Source: Intestinimonas timonensis
GTDB lineage: Bacteria > Bacillota > Clostridia > Oscillospirales > Oscillospiraceae
Reading direction: 5' to 3'
NCBI RefSeq assembly: GCF_900626145.1
Contig: NZ_LR130817.1
Span: forward strand, 273,643 to 337,642
Length of the DNA: 64,000 nucleotides
Shown here: positions 8,517 to 16,323 of the stretch, one piece after another
Numbering within the stretch: the stretch's first letter is position 1
Layout of the letters: each line of letters begins with the position of its first letter
Program-made: the position numbers and the translations under genes
Notes under the pieces: model-generated
The model's input: only the letters and a program-made list of their open reading frames with translations
What the model was told of the DNA's origin: nothing
Databases searched by the model: none

Positions 8517-9641
8517 GTGAAGATCCTTTTTACCTGCGGCGGAACCGCCGGCCACATCAATCCGGCTATCGCCCTGGCCCGGCTCTTTCAGGCCCGGCAT
8601 CAGGACTGCCAGGTCCTCTTCGCCGGGGCAGACAACGGCATGGAGCGGACCTTGGTGCCCCACGAGGGCTATGAGCTGCGCACCGTCCATGTGAATACCA
8701 TCCACCGGGCATGGAAGTGGAAGGACATCAAGCACAATATCATGACGGTGGTCACCCTGCCTCAGGCCCGGCGGCAGGCCAGGGCCATCCTGGATGAATT
8801 TAAGCCCGACCTGGTGGTGGGCACCGGCGGCTACGCCTCCTACCCCGTGGTGAAGGAGGCCGCCCGACGGGGCATCCCTACCGCTGTCCATGAGTCCAAC
8901 GCTGTGCCCGGCCTCACCACCAAACTGCTGTCCAAGGTGGTGGACCGGGTCATGGTGGGTTTTGAGGACTCTAGAAAACACTATCCCCACCCGGAGCGTG
9001 TGGTGGTCACCGGCACGCCGGTGCGCCGGGATTTCTTCGACCACACCCGGAAGGAGGCGCGGCAGGCCCTGGGGCTGGACGATGACCGTCCTCTGGTGCT
9101 CTCCTACTGGGGGAGCCTGGGGGCCGACGTCATGAACCGGTATATGGTCGACTTCTTCCAGGCGGAGGCGGCGGAGAGTTTTCCCTTTCACCACGTCCAC
9201 GGCGCCGGGCGGAACTATAAGAGTCTCACCGCCGCCCTCAAAGAGCGGGGGGTGGACCTGACCGGCGGAGCGGAGGTACGGGAGTACATCTACGATATGC
9301 CCCTGGTCATGGCCGCCGCCGACCTGGTGGTGTGCCGTGCAGGTGCCTCCACCGTCTCGGAGCTCACCGCCATCGCCAAGCCCTGTGTGCTGGTGCCCTC
9401 CCCCAACGTGACCAATAACCATCAGGAGAAGAACGCCAGGGTGCTGGAGCACCACGGAGCGGCGGTGGTGCTGCTGGAGCCGGAGATCGACGGCGCCGCC
9501 CTCTACCGGGAGGTCAAGGAGCTGCTGGCCGACCCAGAGAAACGCTCCAACATGTCCAAGGCGCTGACCGAGCTTTCGGTCACCGACGCCGCCGAGGAGA
9601 TCTATCAGACCCTGATGTCCCTCATGAAGCGGGGGGAGTAA
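8517..9641 (+). CDS. murG: UDP-GlcNAc:lipid I N-acetylglucosaminyltransferase MurG
   Basis: A 374-residue GT28 glycosyltransferase that adds GlcNAc to lipid I to form lipid II at the inner membrane face. The N-terminal glycine loop reads CGGTAGHINPAIA, followed by GTGGYASYP and HESNAVPG, all typical of MurG. The C-terminal UDP-GlcNAc-binding part has CRAGASTVSELTAI and NHQEKNA. The start is GTG at 8517, 12 bases after ftsW. A stretch SYWGSLGADVMN replaces the more common GGSxGA second glycine loop, which marks this clade's MurG as somewhat divergent. Confidence 0.93.
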   Translation: MKILFTCGGTAGHINPAIALARLFQARHQDCQVLFAGADNGMERTLVPHEGYELRTVHVNTIHRAWKWKDIKHNIMTVVTLPQARRQARAILDEFKPDLVVGTGGYASYPVVKEAARRGIPTAVHESNAVPGLTTKLLSKVVDRVMVGFEDSRKHYPHPERVVVTGTPVRRDFFDHTRKEARQALGLDDDRPLVLSYWGSLGADVMNRYMVDFFQAEAAESFPFHHVHGAGRNYKSLTAALKERGVDLTGGAEVREYIYDMPLVMAAADLVVCRAGASTVSELTAIAKPCVLVPSPNVTNNHQEKNARVLEHHGAAVVLLEPEIDGAALYREVKELLADPEKRSNMSKALTELSVTDAAEEIYQTLMSLMKRGE

Positions 9642-9716
9642 CGTCCTCTGCTGTCACCTGTCCGCCCAGACGCATAGTATGGCCTGAAACCATCAACATG
9701 CGGAGGGTGGACGGTC

Positions 9717-11003
9717 ATGAGCATTTATCAAGTGGAAGGCGGCAGAACGCTGGAAGGGACGGCCATAGTCCACGGGGCCAAAAACAGCGTCCTGCCCATT
9801 CTGGCGGCGGCGGTGTTGTGCCCCGGCGTCAGTGTGGTACATAATTGCCCGGATCTCTCGGACGTGCGGGCATCCATAGCGATTTTGGAGCATTTGGGCT
9901 GCCGGGTGGAGCGCTCCGGCGACACGGTAACGGTGGACGCCTCGGGGCTTACCCGAAACGATGTGCCCGATGCCCTTATGCGGGAGATGCGCTCCTCGGT
10001 GATCTTTCTGGGAGCCATCCTGGCCCGCACCGGAGCGGCAGAGCTGAGTATGCCTGGAGGCTGTGAGCTGGGCCCCCGGCCCATCGACCTGCACCTGGCG
10101 GCTATCCGGGCCCTGGGGGCGGAGATCCGGGAGGAGGGGGGCGCACTCCACTGCGCCCTGCCGAAGTGCGGGCTCCGGGGCTGTCAGATCGATCTCTCCA
10201 TCCCCAGTGTGGGGGCCACGGAAAACGCCATGCTCTGCGCCTGCGGAGCGGCGGGGACCACCGTCATCAACAACGCCGCCCGGGAGCCGGAGATTGTGGA
10301 TCTCCAGGGCTTTCTGCGCGCTCTGGGGGCCGACGTCCGGGGGGCGGGGACCTCCACGGTCACTGTCACCGGCAGAAAGACACTTCACGGCGGTGAGCAT
10401 ACCGTCATGCCCGACAGGATTGTGGCGGCCACCCTGCTCTCAGCGGTGGCGGCCGCCGGGGGAGAGGCGGAGATCCTGGGCACCGACTACCGCCAGCTCT
10501 CCACTGTCACGGCTATCCTGACGGAGGCGGGCTGCCGGGTCCGCAGCGGGGAACAGCGGATTACCATCCGCCGGGACGGTCCCCTCCAGGGGGTGCGGCC
10601 CATCCGCACGGCCCCCTATCCGGGCTTTCCCACCGATGCCCAGCCGCCGGTGATGGCGGCTCTGTGCAGGAGCCGAGGGACCACCGTCTTTGTGGAAAAC
10701 ATGTTTGAAAGCCGCTACCGCCATGTGGATGAGCTCTGCCGCATGGGTGCCCGGATTCGGGTGGAGGGCCGGGTGGCTGTGGTGTGCGGTGTGGAGAGAC
10801 TCCACGGAGCGCCGCTGCGGGCCGCCGACCTGCGGGGTGGTGCCGCGCTGGTGGTGGCCGCTTTGGGGGCGGAGGGTGTGAGCCGCATCGAGGGCCTGAG
10901 TCACATCGACCGGGGTTACCACGGCCTGGAGGAGACGCTGCGGGGTATGGGCGCCCAGATCCGCCGTCTGGAGGACGGCGGGGGAGGCTTGCCCAACTTG
11001 TAA
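9717..11003 (+). CDS. murA: UDP-N-acetylglucosamine 1-carboxyvinyltransferase MurA
   Basis: A 428-residue EPSP-synthase-fold enzyme performing the first committed step of peptidoglycan synthesis (PEP plus UDP-GlcNAc). KNSVLPILAAAVL near residue 21 carries the catalytic Lys-Asn pair. The loop PGGCELGPRPIDLH has Cys116, equivalent to the fosfomycin-reactive cysteine. FPTDAQ and ENMFESRYRHVDEL are the usual later motifs. In many Firmicutes murA or murB sits between murG and ftsQ/divIB, as here; murC is not present. RBS GGAGGGTGG precedes the ATG at 9717. Confidence 0.95.
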   Translation: MSIYQVEGGRTLEGTAIVHGAKNSVLPILAAAVLCPGVSVVHNCPDLSDVRASIAILEHLGCRVERSGDTVTVDASGLTRNDVPDALMREMRSSVIFLGAILARTGAAELSMPGGCELGPRPIDLHLAAIRALGAEIREEGGALHCALPKCGLRGCQIDLSIPSVGATENAMLCACGAAGTTVINNAAREPEIVDLQGFLRALGADVRGAGTSTVTVTGRKTLHGGEHTVMPDRIVAATLLSAVAAAGGEAEILGTDYRQLSTVTAILTEAGCRVRSGEQRITIRRDGPLQGVRPIRTAPYPGFPTDAQPPVMAALCRSRGTTVFVENMFESRYRHVDELCRMGARIRVEGRVAVVCGVERLHGAPLRAADLRGGAALVVAALGAEGVSRIEGLSHIDRGYHGLEETLRGMGAQIRRLEDGGGGLPNL

Positions 11004-11033
11004 GGATTTCTTAACGATTTCCTTACCTTTGTA

Positions 11034-11042
11034 TGGTATACT
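11034..11042 (+). promoter_or_regulatory. Extended -10 promoter before ftsQ
   Basis: TGGTATACT (11034-11042) is an extended -10 element in the 81-base gap after murA. No good -35 hexamer is visible at 16-18 bases upstream, which is acceptable for an extended -10 promoter. Confidence 0.5.
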
Positions 11043-11084
11043 GACCCAACAAGGAAGAAAGAGAACGAATCCGGAGGCGTACCC

Positions 11085-11861
11085 ATGGCATCACGGCGTT
11101 CCAATAAAAGAAAACAGCGAAACCGGGGACGCTTCGGTTTCCTCTATAAATTGCTCTCTCTCATCATCATCCTGGTGGTGATTGCTGCTGGCTGCGTGGT
11201 CTTTTTCCGTGTGGAGGAGATCACCGTCACCGGCGTGAGCCGGTACACAGCACAGGAGATCATCGACGCCTCCGGGGTGGAGACGGGGGATAACCTTTTC
11301 CTGGTGGGTGGGTCGCGGACGGCCCAGAAGATCTATTCCACCCTCCCCTATGTGGATGAGGTGAACATCCGCCACGCCCTGCCCGACGGACTGGTCATCA
11401 ACGTCACAGAGCGTACCCCGGCCGCCGTCATTCAAGGGGATGAGGGCTGGTGGATCATAGACGCCAAGGGTAAGATTCTGGAGCAGGTCTCCAAGCCGGA
11501 GCAGGCGGGTGTGGCGGAGGTCTCCGGACTCACCGCCCTGCTCCCCGCTGTGGGGACCACTCTGGCGGTGGAGGATGCCGAGAGCCTCAAGCTGGAGAGC
11601 CTGATGGACCTGCTCTATGCTCTGGAACAGCGGGACATTCTGGGCGAGGTATCCTCCATCGACCTCACCTCCGCCGCTGAGATCTCCATGGTCTACGATG
11701 GGCGGCTTACGGTGAAGATGCGCATGAGCGACGATTTCATGTGGCAGACCCGGGTGCTCACCGAATCCCTGGCCCAGGGCATCATTCAGTCAAATGAGAC
11801 AGGAGTGGTGGATCTCACCCTGGATCAACCCCGATTTATCCCGAAAACGGACGGAAGCTGA
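11085..11861 (+). CDS. ftsQ: Cell division protein FtsQ/DivIB
   Basis: A 258-residue bitopic protein. It has a strongly basic cytoplasmic tail (SRRSNKRKQRNRGR), one membrane segment (about 22-44) and then an extracytoplasmic POTRA domain (about 47-115: FFRVEEITVTGVSRYTAQEI to LVINVTERTPAAVI) followed by the beta domain. FtsQ/DivIB links FtsL and DivIC to the septal synthase. It is shorter than many DivIB proteins, lacking the long C-terminal tail. It lies between murA and ftsZ, exactly where divIB is expected. Confidence 0.88.
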   Translation: MASRRSNKRKQRNRGRFGFLYKLLSLIIILVVIAAGCVVFFRVEEITVTGVSRYTAQEIIDASGVETGDNLFLVGGSRTAQKIYSTLPYVDEVNIRHALPDGLVINVTERTPAAVIQGDEGWWIIDAKGKILEQVSKPEQAGVAEVSGLTALLPAVGTTLAVEDAESLKLESLMDLLYALEQRDILGEVSSIDLTSAAEISMVYDGRLTVKMRMSDDFMWQTRVLTESLAQGIIQSNETGVVDLTLDQPRFIPKTDGS

Positions 11862-11894
11862 CGGGGAAAGTGGAACGAAATCTTACGCAGGCTA

Positions 11895-11923
11895 TTGACC
11901 TAACTGGGAAAGAGAGATACAAT
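11895..11923 (+). promoter_or_regulatory. ftsZ promoter
   Basis: TTGACC (11895-11900), 17 bases, TACAAT (11918-11923). A strong sigma-A type promoter that would give ftsZ a dedicated transcript with a leader of about 60 nt. Confidence 0.8.
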
Positions 11924-11988
11924 ACAGTATATTGGAATCAGTCTGCATAGATTTACTATCACTAGTTGTTTACATAGGAGGAACGGGC

Positions 11989-13128
11989 ATGGCTTTTGGA
12001 TTGGATACAGGGCCTGAGAGTGTCGTCACCATTAAGGTCATTGGTGTGGGCGGCGGCGGCAGCAACGTTGTCAATCGCATGGTGCGCTCCGGCGTACAGG
12101 GCGTAGATTTTATCGCGGTCAATACGGACAAGCAGGCGCTGACCACTTCCAGCGCCACTTACAAGATCCAGATCGGTGAGAAGCTCACCGGTGGCCAGGG
12201 CGCCGGCTCCAATCCGGAGGTGGGCCGCAAGTCCGCCGAGGAGAGCCGCGGCCAGATTGCCAAGGCGCTGGAGGATGCGGACATGGTCTTCATCACCGCC
12301 GGTATGGGCGGCGGAACCGGTACCGGTGCGGCGCCCATCGTGGCCGACATCGCCAAGGAGGCCGGTCTGCTCACCGTGGGCGTGGTTACCAAGCCCTTCG
12401 CATTTGAGGGCCGCCGCCGCATGCTTCAGGCTGAGGCCGGCATCGAGGAGCTCCGGGGCAAGGTGGACTCCCTGGTCATCATCCCCAACGAGCGTCTGAA
12501 GTTTGCCACCGATCAGAAGATCACCTTCCAGAACGCCTTTGAAATTGCCGACGATGTGCTGCGCCAGGCGGTGCAGTCCATCTCCGACCTCATCAAGAAC
12601 ACCGGCTTCATCAACCTGGACTTCGCCGACGTCACCGCCGTCATGAAGGACGCCGGTATGGCTCACATGGGTGTGGGCCGTGCCGCCGGCAAGAACAAGG
12701 CCGAGGAGGCCGCCAAGATGGCCATTTCCAGCCCCCTGCTGGAGACCTCCATCAACGGCGCCCACGGCGTGCTGGTCAACGTCACCGGCTCCATGGACAT
12801 CGGCCTGGAGGAGGTGGAGACTGCCGCCAACCTGGTGCAGCAGGCTGCCCACCCCGACGCCCTCATCATCTTCGGCGCTGCCTTCGACGAGGAACTGGAG
12901 GATGAGATTCGGGTCACCGTCATCTCTACCGGCTTTGAGGAGGGCGCTGGCGGGCTCTCCAACAATGTGTTCTCCAGCGGCCGTGATGCGGCCAGCAAGG
13001 AGCGGGCTGGAGGCGGCTCCAAGACACCGAGCGGAGCTAACGATCGTCCCGCGCTGGAGCCTCTTTCCGAGGAGCCGGAGGAGGACCCCTTCGTGGATAT
13101 CTTCAAGATCTTCAACCGGGACAAGTAA
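11989..13128 (+). CDS. ftsZ: Cell division GTPase FtsZ
   Basis: A 379-residue FtsZ. The nucleotide loop [11 protein letters not shown] is near residue 20 and the tubulin signature GGGTGTGA begins at G107. The C-terminal variable linker leads to [18 protein letters not shown], a short acidic-hydrophobic C-terminal peptide for partner binding. FtsZ polymerises into the Z-ring. The frame is open to 11932, but the ATG at 11989 has ATAGGAGGA (11975-11982) at good spacing and gives the usual N-terminus. No ftsA precedes it, so the membrane tether must be encoded elsewhere or be another protein such as SepF. Confidence 0.97.
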   Translation: MAFGLDTGPESVVTIKVIGVGGGGSNVVNRMVRSGVQGVDFIAVNTDKQALTTSSATYKIQIGEKLTGGQGAGSNPEVGRKSAEESRGQIAKALEDADMVFITAGMGGGTGTGAAPIVADIAKEAGLLTVGVVTKPFAFEGRRRMLQAEAGIEELRGKVDSLVIIPNERLKFATDQKITFQNAFEIADDVLRQAVQSISDLIKNTGFINLDFADVTAVMKDAGMAHMGVGRAAGKNKAEEAAKMAISSPLLETSINGAHGVLVNVTGSMDIGLEEVETAANLVQQAAHPDALIIFGAAFDEELEDEIRVTVISTGFEEGAGGLSNNVFSSGRDAASKERAGGGSKTPSGANDRPALEPLSEEPEEDPFVDIFKIFNRDK

Positions 13129-13142
13129 AAAGTGGATCAGCA

Positions 13143-13172
13143 GGCCCGGAGCCGTAAGGTTCCGGGCCTTTT
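13143..13172 (+). terminator. ftsZ terminator
   Basis: GGCCCGGAGCC (13143-13153), loop GTAA, GGTTCCGGGCC (13158-13168), then TTTT. It closes the dcw cluster. One G-U style mismatch position is tolerated in the stem. Confidence 0.85.
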
Positions 13173-13245
13173 CCGTCGAAACTGCGCTGCTGCTGTCTGC
13201 GGCGGTATTTTGGCGGGAAAAGGATGGCATCAGCTCCAAAAAGGC

Positions 13246-13274
13246 TTGCAATCCGAGGGAAAGGGGCTTATAAT
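13246..13274 (+). promoter_or_regulatory. Promoter of the corA leader transcript
   Basis: TTGCAA (13246-13251), 17 bases, TATAAT (13269-13274). A nearly perfect promoter whose start (near 13281) is about 310 bases upstream of corA, leaving a long untranslated leader. Confidence 0.85.
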
Positions 13275-13280
13275 AATACC

Positions 13281-13556
13281 TGCTGAATGAACCATAAAGT
13301 GGTTGATTCGTGGGCATACATCCCACAATTTGGAATAAAAGTGCTTTTCCACAGTGGGAAAGACGATTCGTAAACCGAAGGAGTGATATGCGCCGTGAGC
13401 GGTGACCCTTTGAGTCGAAGACATCATGTACGTAGCACGGCGTATGGGCTCTGCGTCTGACCGATTTGGCCGGTGAGGACCGCACGCCTGATTCGCCGTT
13501 CAAGCCCGGGCGGGGAGACCCGCAGGGGCGGCAAAATGAGGCGGTGCGGGATTTTT
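13281..13556 (+). ncRNA. Structured corA leader ending in a terminator (candidate riboswitch)
   Basis: The stretch between promoter and corA holds no open frame with a ribosome site but many helices. They are GTGGG/CCCAC (13310-13326); CTTTTCC-ACAGT-GGGAAAG (13344-13362); a 10-bp long-range helix ATGCGCCGTG (13388-13397) with CACGGCGTAT (13436-13445); and GCGGG-GAGA-CCCGC with a GNRA loop (13510-13523). The last helix is nested in a terminator-like stem, CCGCACGCCT (13480-13489) with AGGCGGTGCGG (13539-13549), followed by TTTTT (13552-13556). GATTCG occurs three times (13305, 13365, 13490). This is the layout of a transcription-terminating metal riboswitch before a Mg/Co transporter. I could not match it to the M-box (ykoK) core, so the class is unassigned. 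Confidence 0.6.
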
Positions 13557-13593
13557 ATACCCATTTTCCCGTACCGGGAAAGGCGTGATACCA

Positions 13594-14523
13594 ATGCTGA
13601 CCATTCACAAGACCATCAACGGCCAAATGACCAAGCTTGACAAGGCGGAGGACGGCTGCTGGGTGAACCTCACCTACCCTACGGAGGATGAGATGTCCAC
13701 CGTCACTGCGCTGCTGGGCATTGATCCTGGCTTTCTGAGAGCTGCACTGGATGAGGAGGAGACCTCCCGAATCGATACCGAGGACGGCCAGACCCTCATC
13801 ATCATTGACCTCCCGGCTGTGGAGAAGGGGGACGCGGTGGTCTATTCCACCCTGCCTCTGGGCATTATTGTGGCGGAAAAGTGCATCATCACCGTCTGTT
13901 TGAAGGAGACGCCGATCATTCGGGATTTCCAGGACGGCCTGGTGAAGAACGCTGAGACCCAAAAGAAGACCAGCTTTATTCTCTATCTGCTGCTTCAGGT
14001 GGCCAAGCGCTTTCTCCAGTATCTGAAGCAGATCGACAAGATCTATAACTATATGGAGCGGCAGCTCTACAAGTCCCAGCGGAATAAGGAGCTCATCCAG
14101 CTCTTGGACCTGGAGAAATCCCTGGTCTACTTCAACACATCCCTAAAGGCCAATGAGGTGACGCTGGAGAAGATCCTCCGCGGCCGCATCATCACCCTCT
14201 ACGAGGAGGACCACGACCTGCTGGAGGACGTGCTCATTGAGGTGCGTCAGGCCATCGAGATGGCCAACATTTACTCCTCCATCATCTCGGGCATGATGGA
14301 CGCCTTTGCCAGCGTGATTTCCAACAACCTGAACGTCATCATGAAGGTATTGACCTCCATCACTATCCTGCTCACCATCCCCAATATCGTCTTTGGCTTC
14401 TATGGTATGAACATCAATGGCAGCGGGCTGCCCCTGGATCAGTTCTGGTGGGTGCCGCTGATCATCACCGGTATTATCATTGGTGTCATTGCCGTCATCC
14501 TGAAGAAGAAGGACCTGTTTTAA
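13594..14523 (+). CDS. corA: CorA-family divalent metal transporter
   Basis: A 309-residue CorA-like protein: a long cytoplasmic alpha/beta and helical domain, then two C-terminal membrane segments (about 245-270 and 280-302). The first segment ends in the family signature GMN inside FGFYGMNI. CorA pentamers carry Mg2+ and in some clades Co2+ or Ni2+. The ATG at 13594 is preferred over an in-frame GTG at 13585, because the only GGAAAGG ribosome site (13577-13583) is too close to the GTG. The gene stands alone behind its own promoter, structured leader and terminator, which suggests ion-responsive control. Confidence 0.9.
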   Translation: MLTIHKTINGQMTKLDKAEDGCWVNLTYPTEDEMSTVTALLGIDPGFLRAALDEEETSRIDTEDGQTLIIIDLPAVEKGDAVVYSTLPLGIIVAEKCIITVCLKETPIIRDFQDGLVKNAETQKKTSFILYLLLQVAKRFLQYLKQIDKIYNYMERQLYKSQRNKELIQLLDLEKSLVYFNTSLKANEVTLEKILRGRIITLYEEDHDLLEDVLIEVRQAIEMANIYSSIISGMMDAFASVISNNLNVIMKVLTSITILLTIPNIVFGFYGMNINGSGLPLDQFWWVPLIITGIIIGVIAVILKKKDLF

Positions 14524-14529
14524 ACCAGC

Positions 14530-14570
14530 GACCCCGGGCCATGTTTTTGGCCCGGGGTCCTGTGTTTTTT
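14530..14570 (+). terminator. corA terminator
   Basis: GACCCCGGGCC (14530-14540), loop ATGTTTTT, GGCCCGGGGTC (14549-14559), then CTGTG and six Ts (14565-14570). Confidence 0.88.
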
Positions 14571-14634
14571 GGCCTGTTCCCGATACGCGAGACAGAATTC
14601 TCGGACGGTGGGGTGGCGTCGGGAGCCGATTCCA

Positions 14635-14643
14635 TGGTACAAT
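14635..14643 (+). promoter_or_regulatory. Extended -10 promoter of the XRE-membrane gene
   Basis: TGGTACAAT (14635-14643) is an extended -10 element. It overlaps an in-frame upstream ATG (14642), which argues that translation starts later, at 14672. Confidence 0.55.
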
Positions 14644-14671
14644 GGCGCCAAAGAAAGGGGGCGAGACCCAA

Positions 14672-15820
14672 ATGGAACAGAGCTTTTCAGATCGATTGAA
14701 GCAGTACCGGCGGGATAAAAACCTGACCCAGCAGGAGCTGGCCGATATGCTGGGCGTAAGCAATAAGACGGTCTCACGTTGGGAGAGCGGTGGGGGATAC
14801 CCAGACATCCCTCTGTTGGTGCCTCTGGCTCGTGCACTGGGGGTGACGGTGGACGACCTGCTGGATGGGGAGAAGCCCATCCGGTCCCTGAGCCGGGCCG
14901 ACTGGCAGAGCTTGCTGTCCTTCGCCTTCGCTCTGGGCGGCGGCGTTCTCTTCTATCTGTTGGACCTCTTTATGCCCATGGTGCTGTGCTACTGTGCCTA
15001 CCTGGGCTGTATGGCCTATGGCGTCTACCTGCAAAAGTATTACACCTACCACAGCCGATGGTTCCGGATCGCCAACGCCCTGATGTGCCTGGCGGTGAAT
15101 TTCACCTTTGTGACCAAGACAGTTATCACCGCAGCGGCTTTGGTGCTGTTCGGTTCCTCTCAGGTCATGATGGCGGGTTCTGCCCAGTCGCTCCTGCTGA
15201 ACGGAAGGGACGAGTGGATCCTGCTGGCGGCGCTGGTGGACCTGGTGTGTACCCTGCTCCTGACCGCCGTGATTCAGACCATGATCTATCACTGGAGCGG
15301 TGACGATCTCCGGCGGCTCCCACGGCTGGTGCTGGTGCGTCCACCCCTCCGGCGGCTGCTACCGGGGCTGGTACCCTGGCTGGCAGCGGCCTTCTGGCTC
15401 TTCTACGAGCGGACTGACCTGCCTGTGGCTCTCTATGAGGAGCAGGAATCGGCCTTCTGCCTCTGTCTGGTCATCCTAGCGGTGCTGGGCTCTCTGCCCC
15501 TGCTGGGCCGGGGACATCGCCGGTGGATTCCGGGCGTGTGGTGTATGACGGCCCTGTGCTGGGGAATGATCGGTCTCCGGGTATATAAAATTGCCTGGTC
15601 GCCGGTCACCCAGCGGATCATCCCCTATTCCACCACTCTGGGGAGCATCTATGAGCCCATGGGTCAGGCCTCCTGGGCCATGCCGGTGGCGGCGGCGGTG
15701 TTGTGCGCCCTATGGGTGCTTCTCCAGTGTGTTCGGTTCTCCAGCGAGGAGAAAAGAAAGTTTGTCCCTCCGGAAACGCCGCCGGAGGAAGCAGAAAAAG
15801 AGCACGACCCATCTGAATGA
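14672..15820 (+). CDS. XRE-family regulator fused to a polytopic membrane domain
   Basis: A 382-residue protein. Residues 8-62 are a classical XRE helix-turn-helix (RLKQYRRDKNLTQQELADML, then VSNKTVSRWESG). After a short linker, about seven hydrophobic segments cover residues 80-365, ending in a charged tail. Such HTH-membrane fusions are common in Clostridia and may be membrane-bound one-component sensors; the ligand is unknown. The ATG at 14672 has AAAGGGGG upstream and lies clear of the promoter, unlike the ATG at 14642. The last codons form one arm of the terminator shared with the convergent psiE-like gene. Confidence 0.82.
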   Translation: MEQSFSDRLKQYRRDKNLTQQELADMLGVSNKTVSRWESGGGYPDIPLLVPLARALGVTVDDLLDGEKPIRSLSRADWQSLLSFAFALGGGVLFYLLDLFMPMVLCYCAYLGCMAYGVYLQKYYTYHSRWFRIANALMCLAVNFTFVTKTVITAAALVLFGSSQVMMAGSAQSLLLNGRDEWILLAALVDLVCTLLLTAVIQTMIYHWSGDDLRRLPRLVLVRPPLRRLLPGLVPWLAAAFWLFYERTDLPVALYEEQESAFCLCLVILAVLGSLPLLGRGHRRWIPGVWCMTALCWGMIGLRVYKIAWSPVTQRIIPYSTTLGSIYEPMGQASWAMPVAAAVLCALWVLLQCVRFSSEEKRKFVPPETPPEEAEKEHDPSE

Positions 15821-15837
15821 TGGGTCGTGCTCTTTTT
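15795..15837. terminator. Bidirectional terminator between XRE gene and psiE-like gene
   Basis: A 19-bp perfect stem, 15795-15813 with 15819-15837, loop TGAAT, with A-run and T-run on either side. It serves both converging genes. It begins inside the XRE coding region and contains its stop codon. Confidence 0.9.
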
Positions 15838-15838
15838 C

Positions 15839-16303
15839 TCAATGATGGCCAGCTCCGATGTGTTCTTCTGTGGGGTCATCGGAACGTGGGACGGTGAGGG
15901 TCTGCTTATCATCCAATCCAGGAATGAAGAGAAATTTGCGGACAAGGAAGAGGGCGGCAATGGCGGCCACCATCAGCAGATTTTCCGCAGGGGAGGTGTG
16001 CTCAATGACCATCTGGCGGGAGATGGCGAAGAGGAGGACCTCCACTACGGAACTCAGGTTGTGTCGGCTGAGCATCTTTAGAAACTCGATACCGATGACG
16101 ACAGTAAAGGCGGTGGACAGGAACGACTGAAGGCCGTCCACATCACTGGGGTTTGTAGCCATAAGGCCCAACTGATGAAAGATGGTGACAAAGGAAAACA
16201 GGATCGCAAGGATCACCAGAACGCTGACCAGAATTTCCAGCAGCTGAGCGATGCGGTAGATGGTGTTTGGGATCTTGATCTTCAGATAGTACATGATGTC
16301 CAC
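15839..16303 (-). CDS. PsiE-like small membrane protein
   Basis: A 154-residue integral membrane protein with about four hydrophobic segments. The part IEFLKMLSRHNLSSVVEVLLFAISRQMV matches the pattern of the PsiE family (phosphate-starvation-inducible, function unknown). The C-terminus ends in DDPTEEHIGAGHH, with three histidines that may bind metal. The GTG at 16303 is chosen because AGGAGGG lies 8 bases before it; the ATG three codons later is also possible. It lies 20 bases after ltaE and is probably cotranscribed with it. The family call is from pattern memory. Confidence 0.65.
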   Translation of the reverse strand: MDIMYYLKIKIPNTIYRIAQLLEILVSVLVILAILFSFVTIFHQLGLMATNPSDVDGLQSFLSTAFTVVIGIEFLKMLSRHNLSSVVEVLLFAISRQMVIEHTSPAENLLMVAAIAALFLVRKFLFIPGLDDKQTLTVPRSDDPTEEHIGAGHH

Positions 16304-16323
16304 AGTTGAGTCCCTCCTGTCTG

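Noticed and set aside
13281..13556. M-box (ykoK) Mg2+ riboswitch before corA
   Set aside because: The conserved core blocks (GGTGAGGCTCC, CTGCTGCCC, GACGCCAATGGG type) are not visible in order, so I left the leader unassigned.
14642..14671. Earlier ATG start for the XRE-membrane gene
   Set aside because: The codon overlaps the -10 element and has no ribosome site; 14672 is better.
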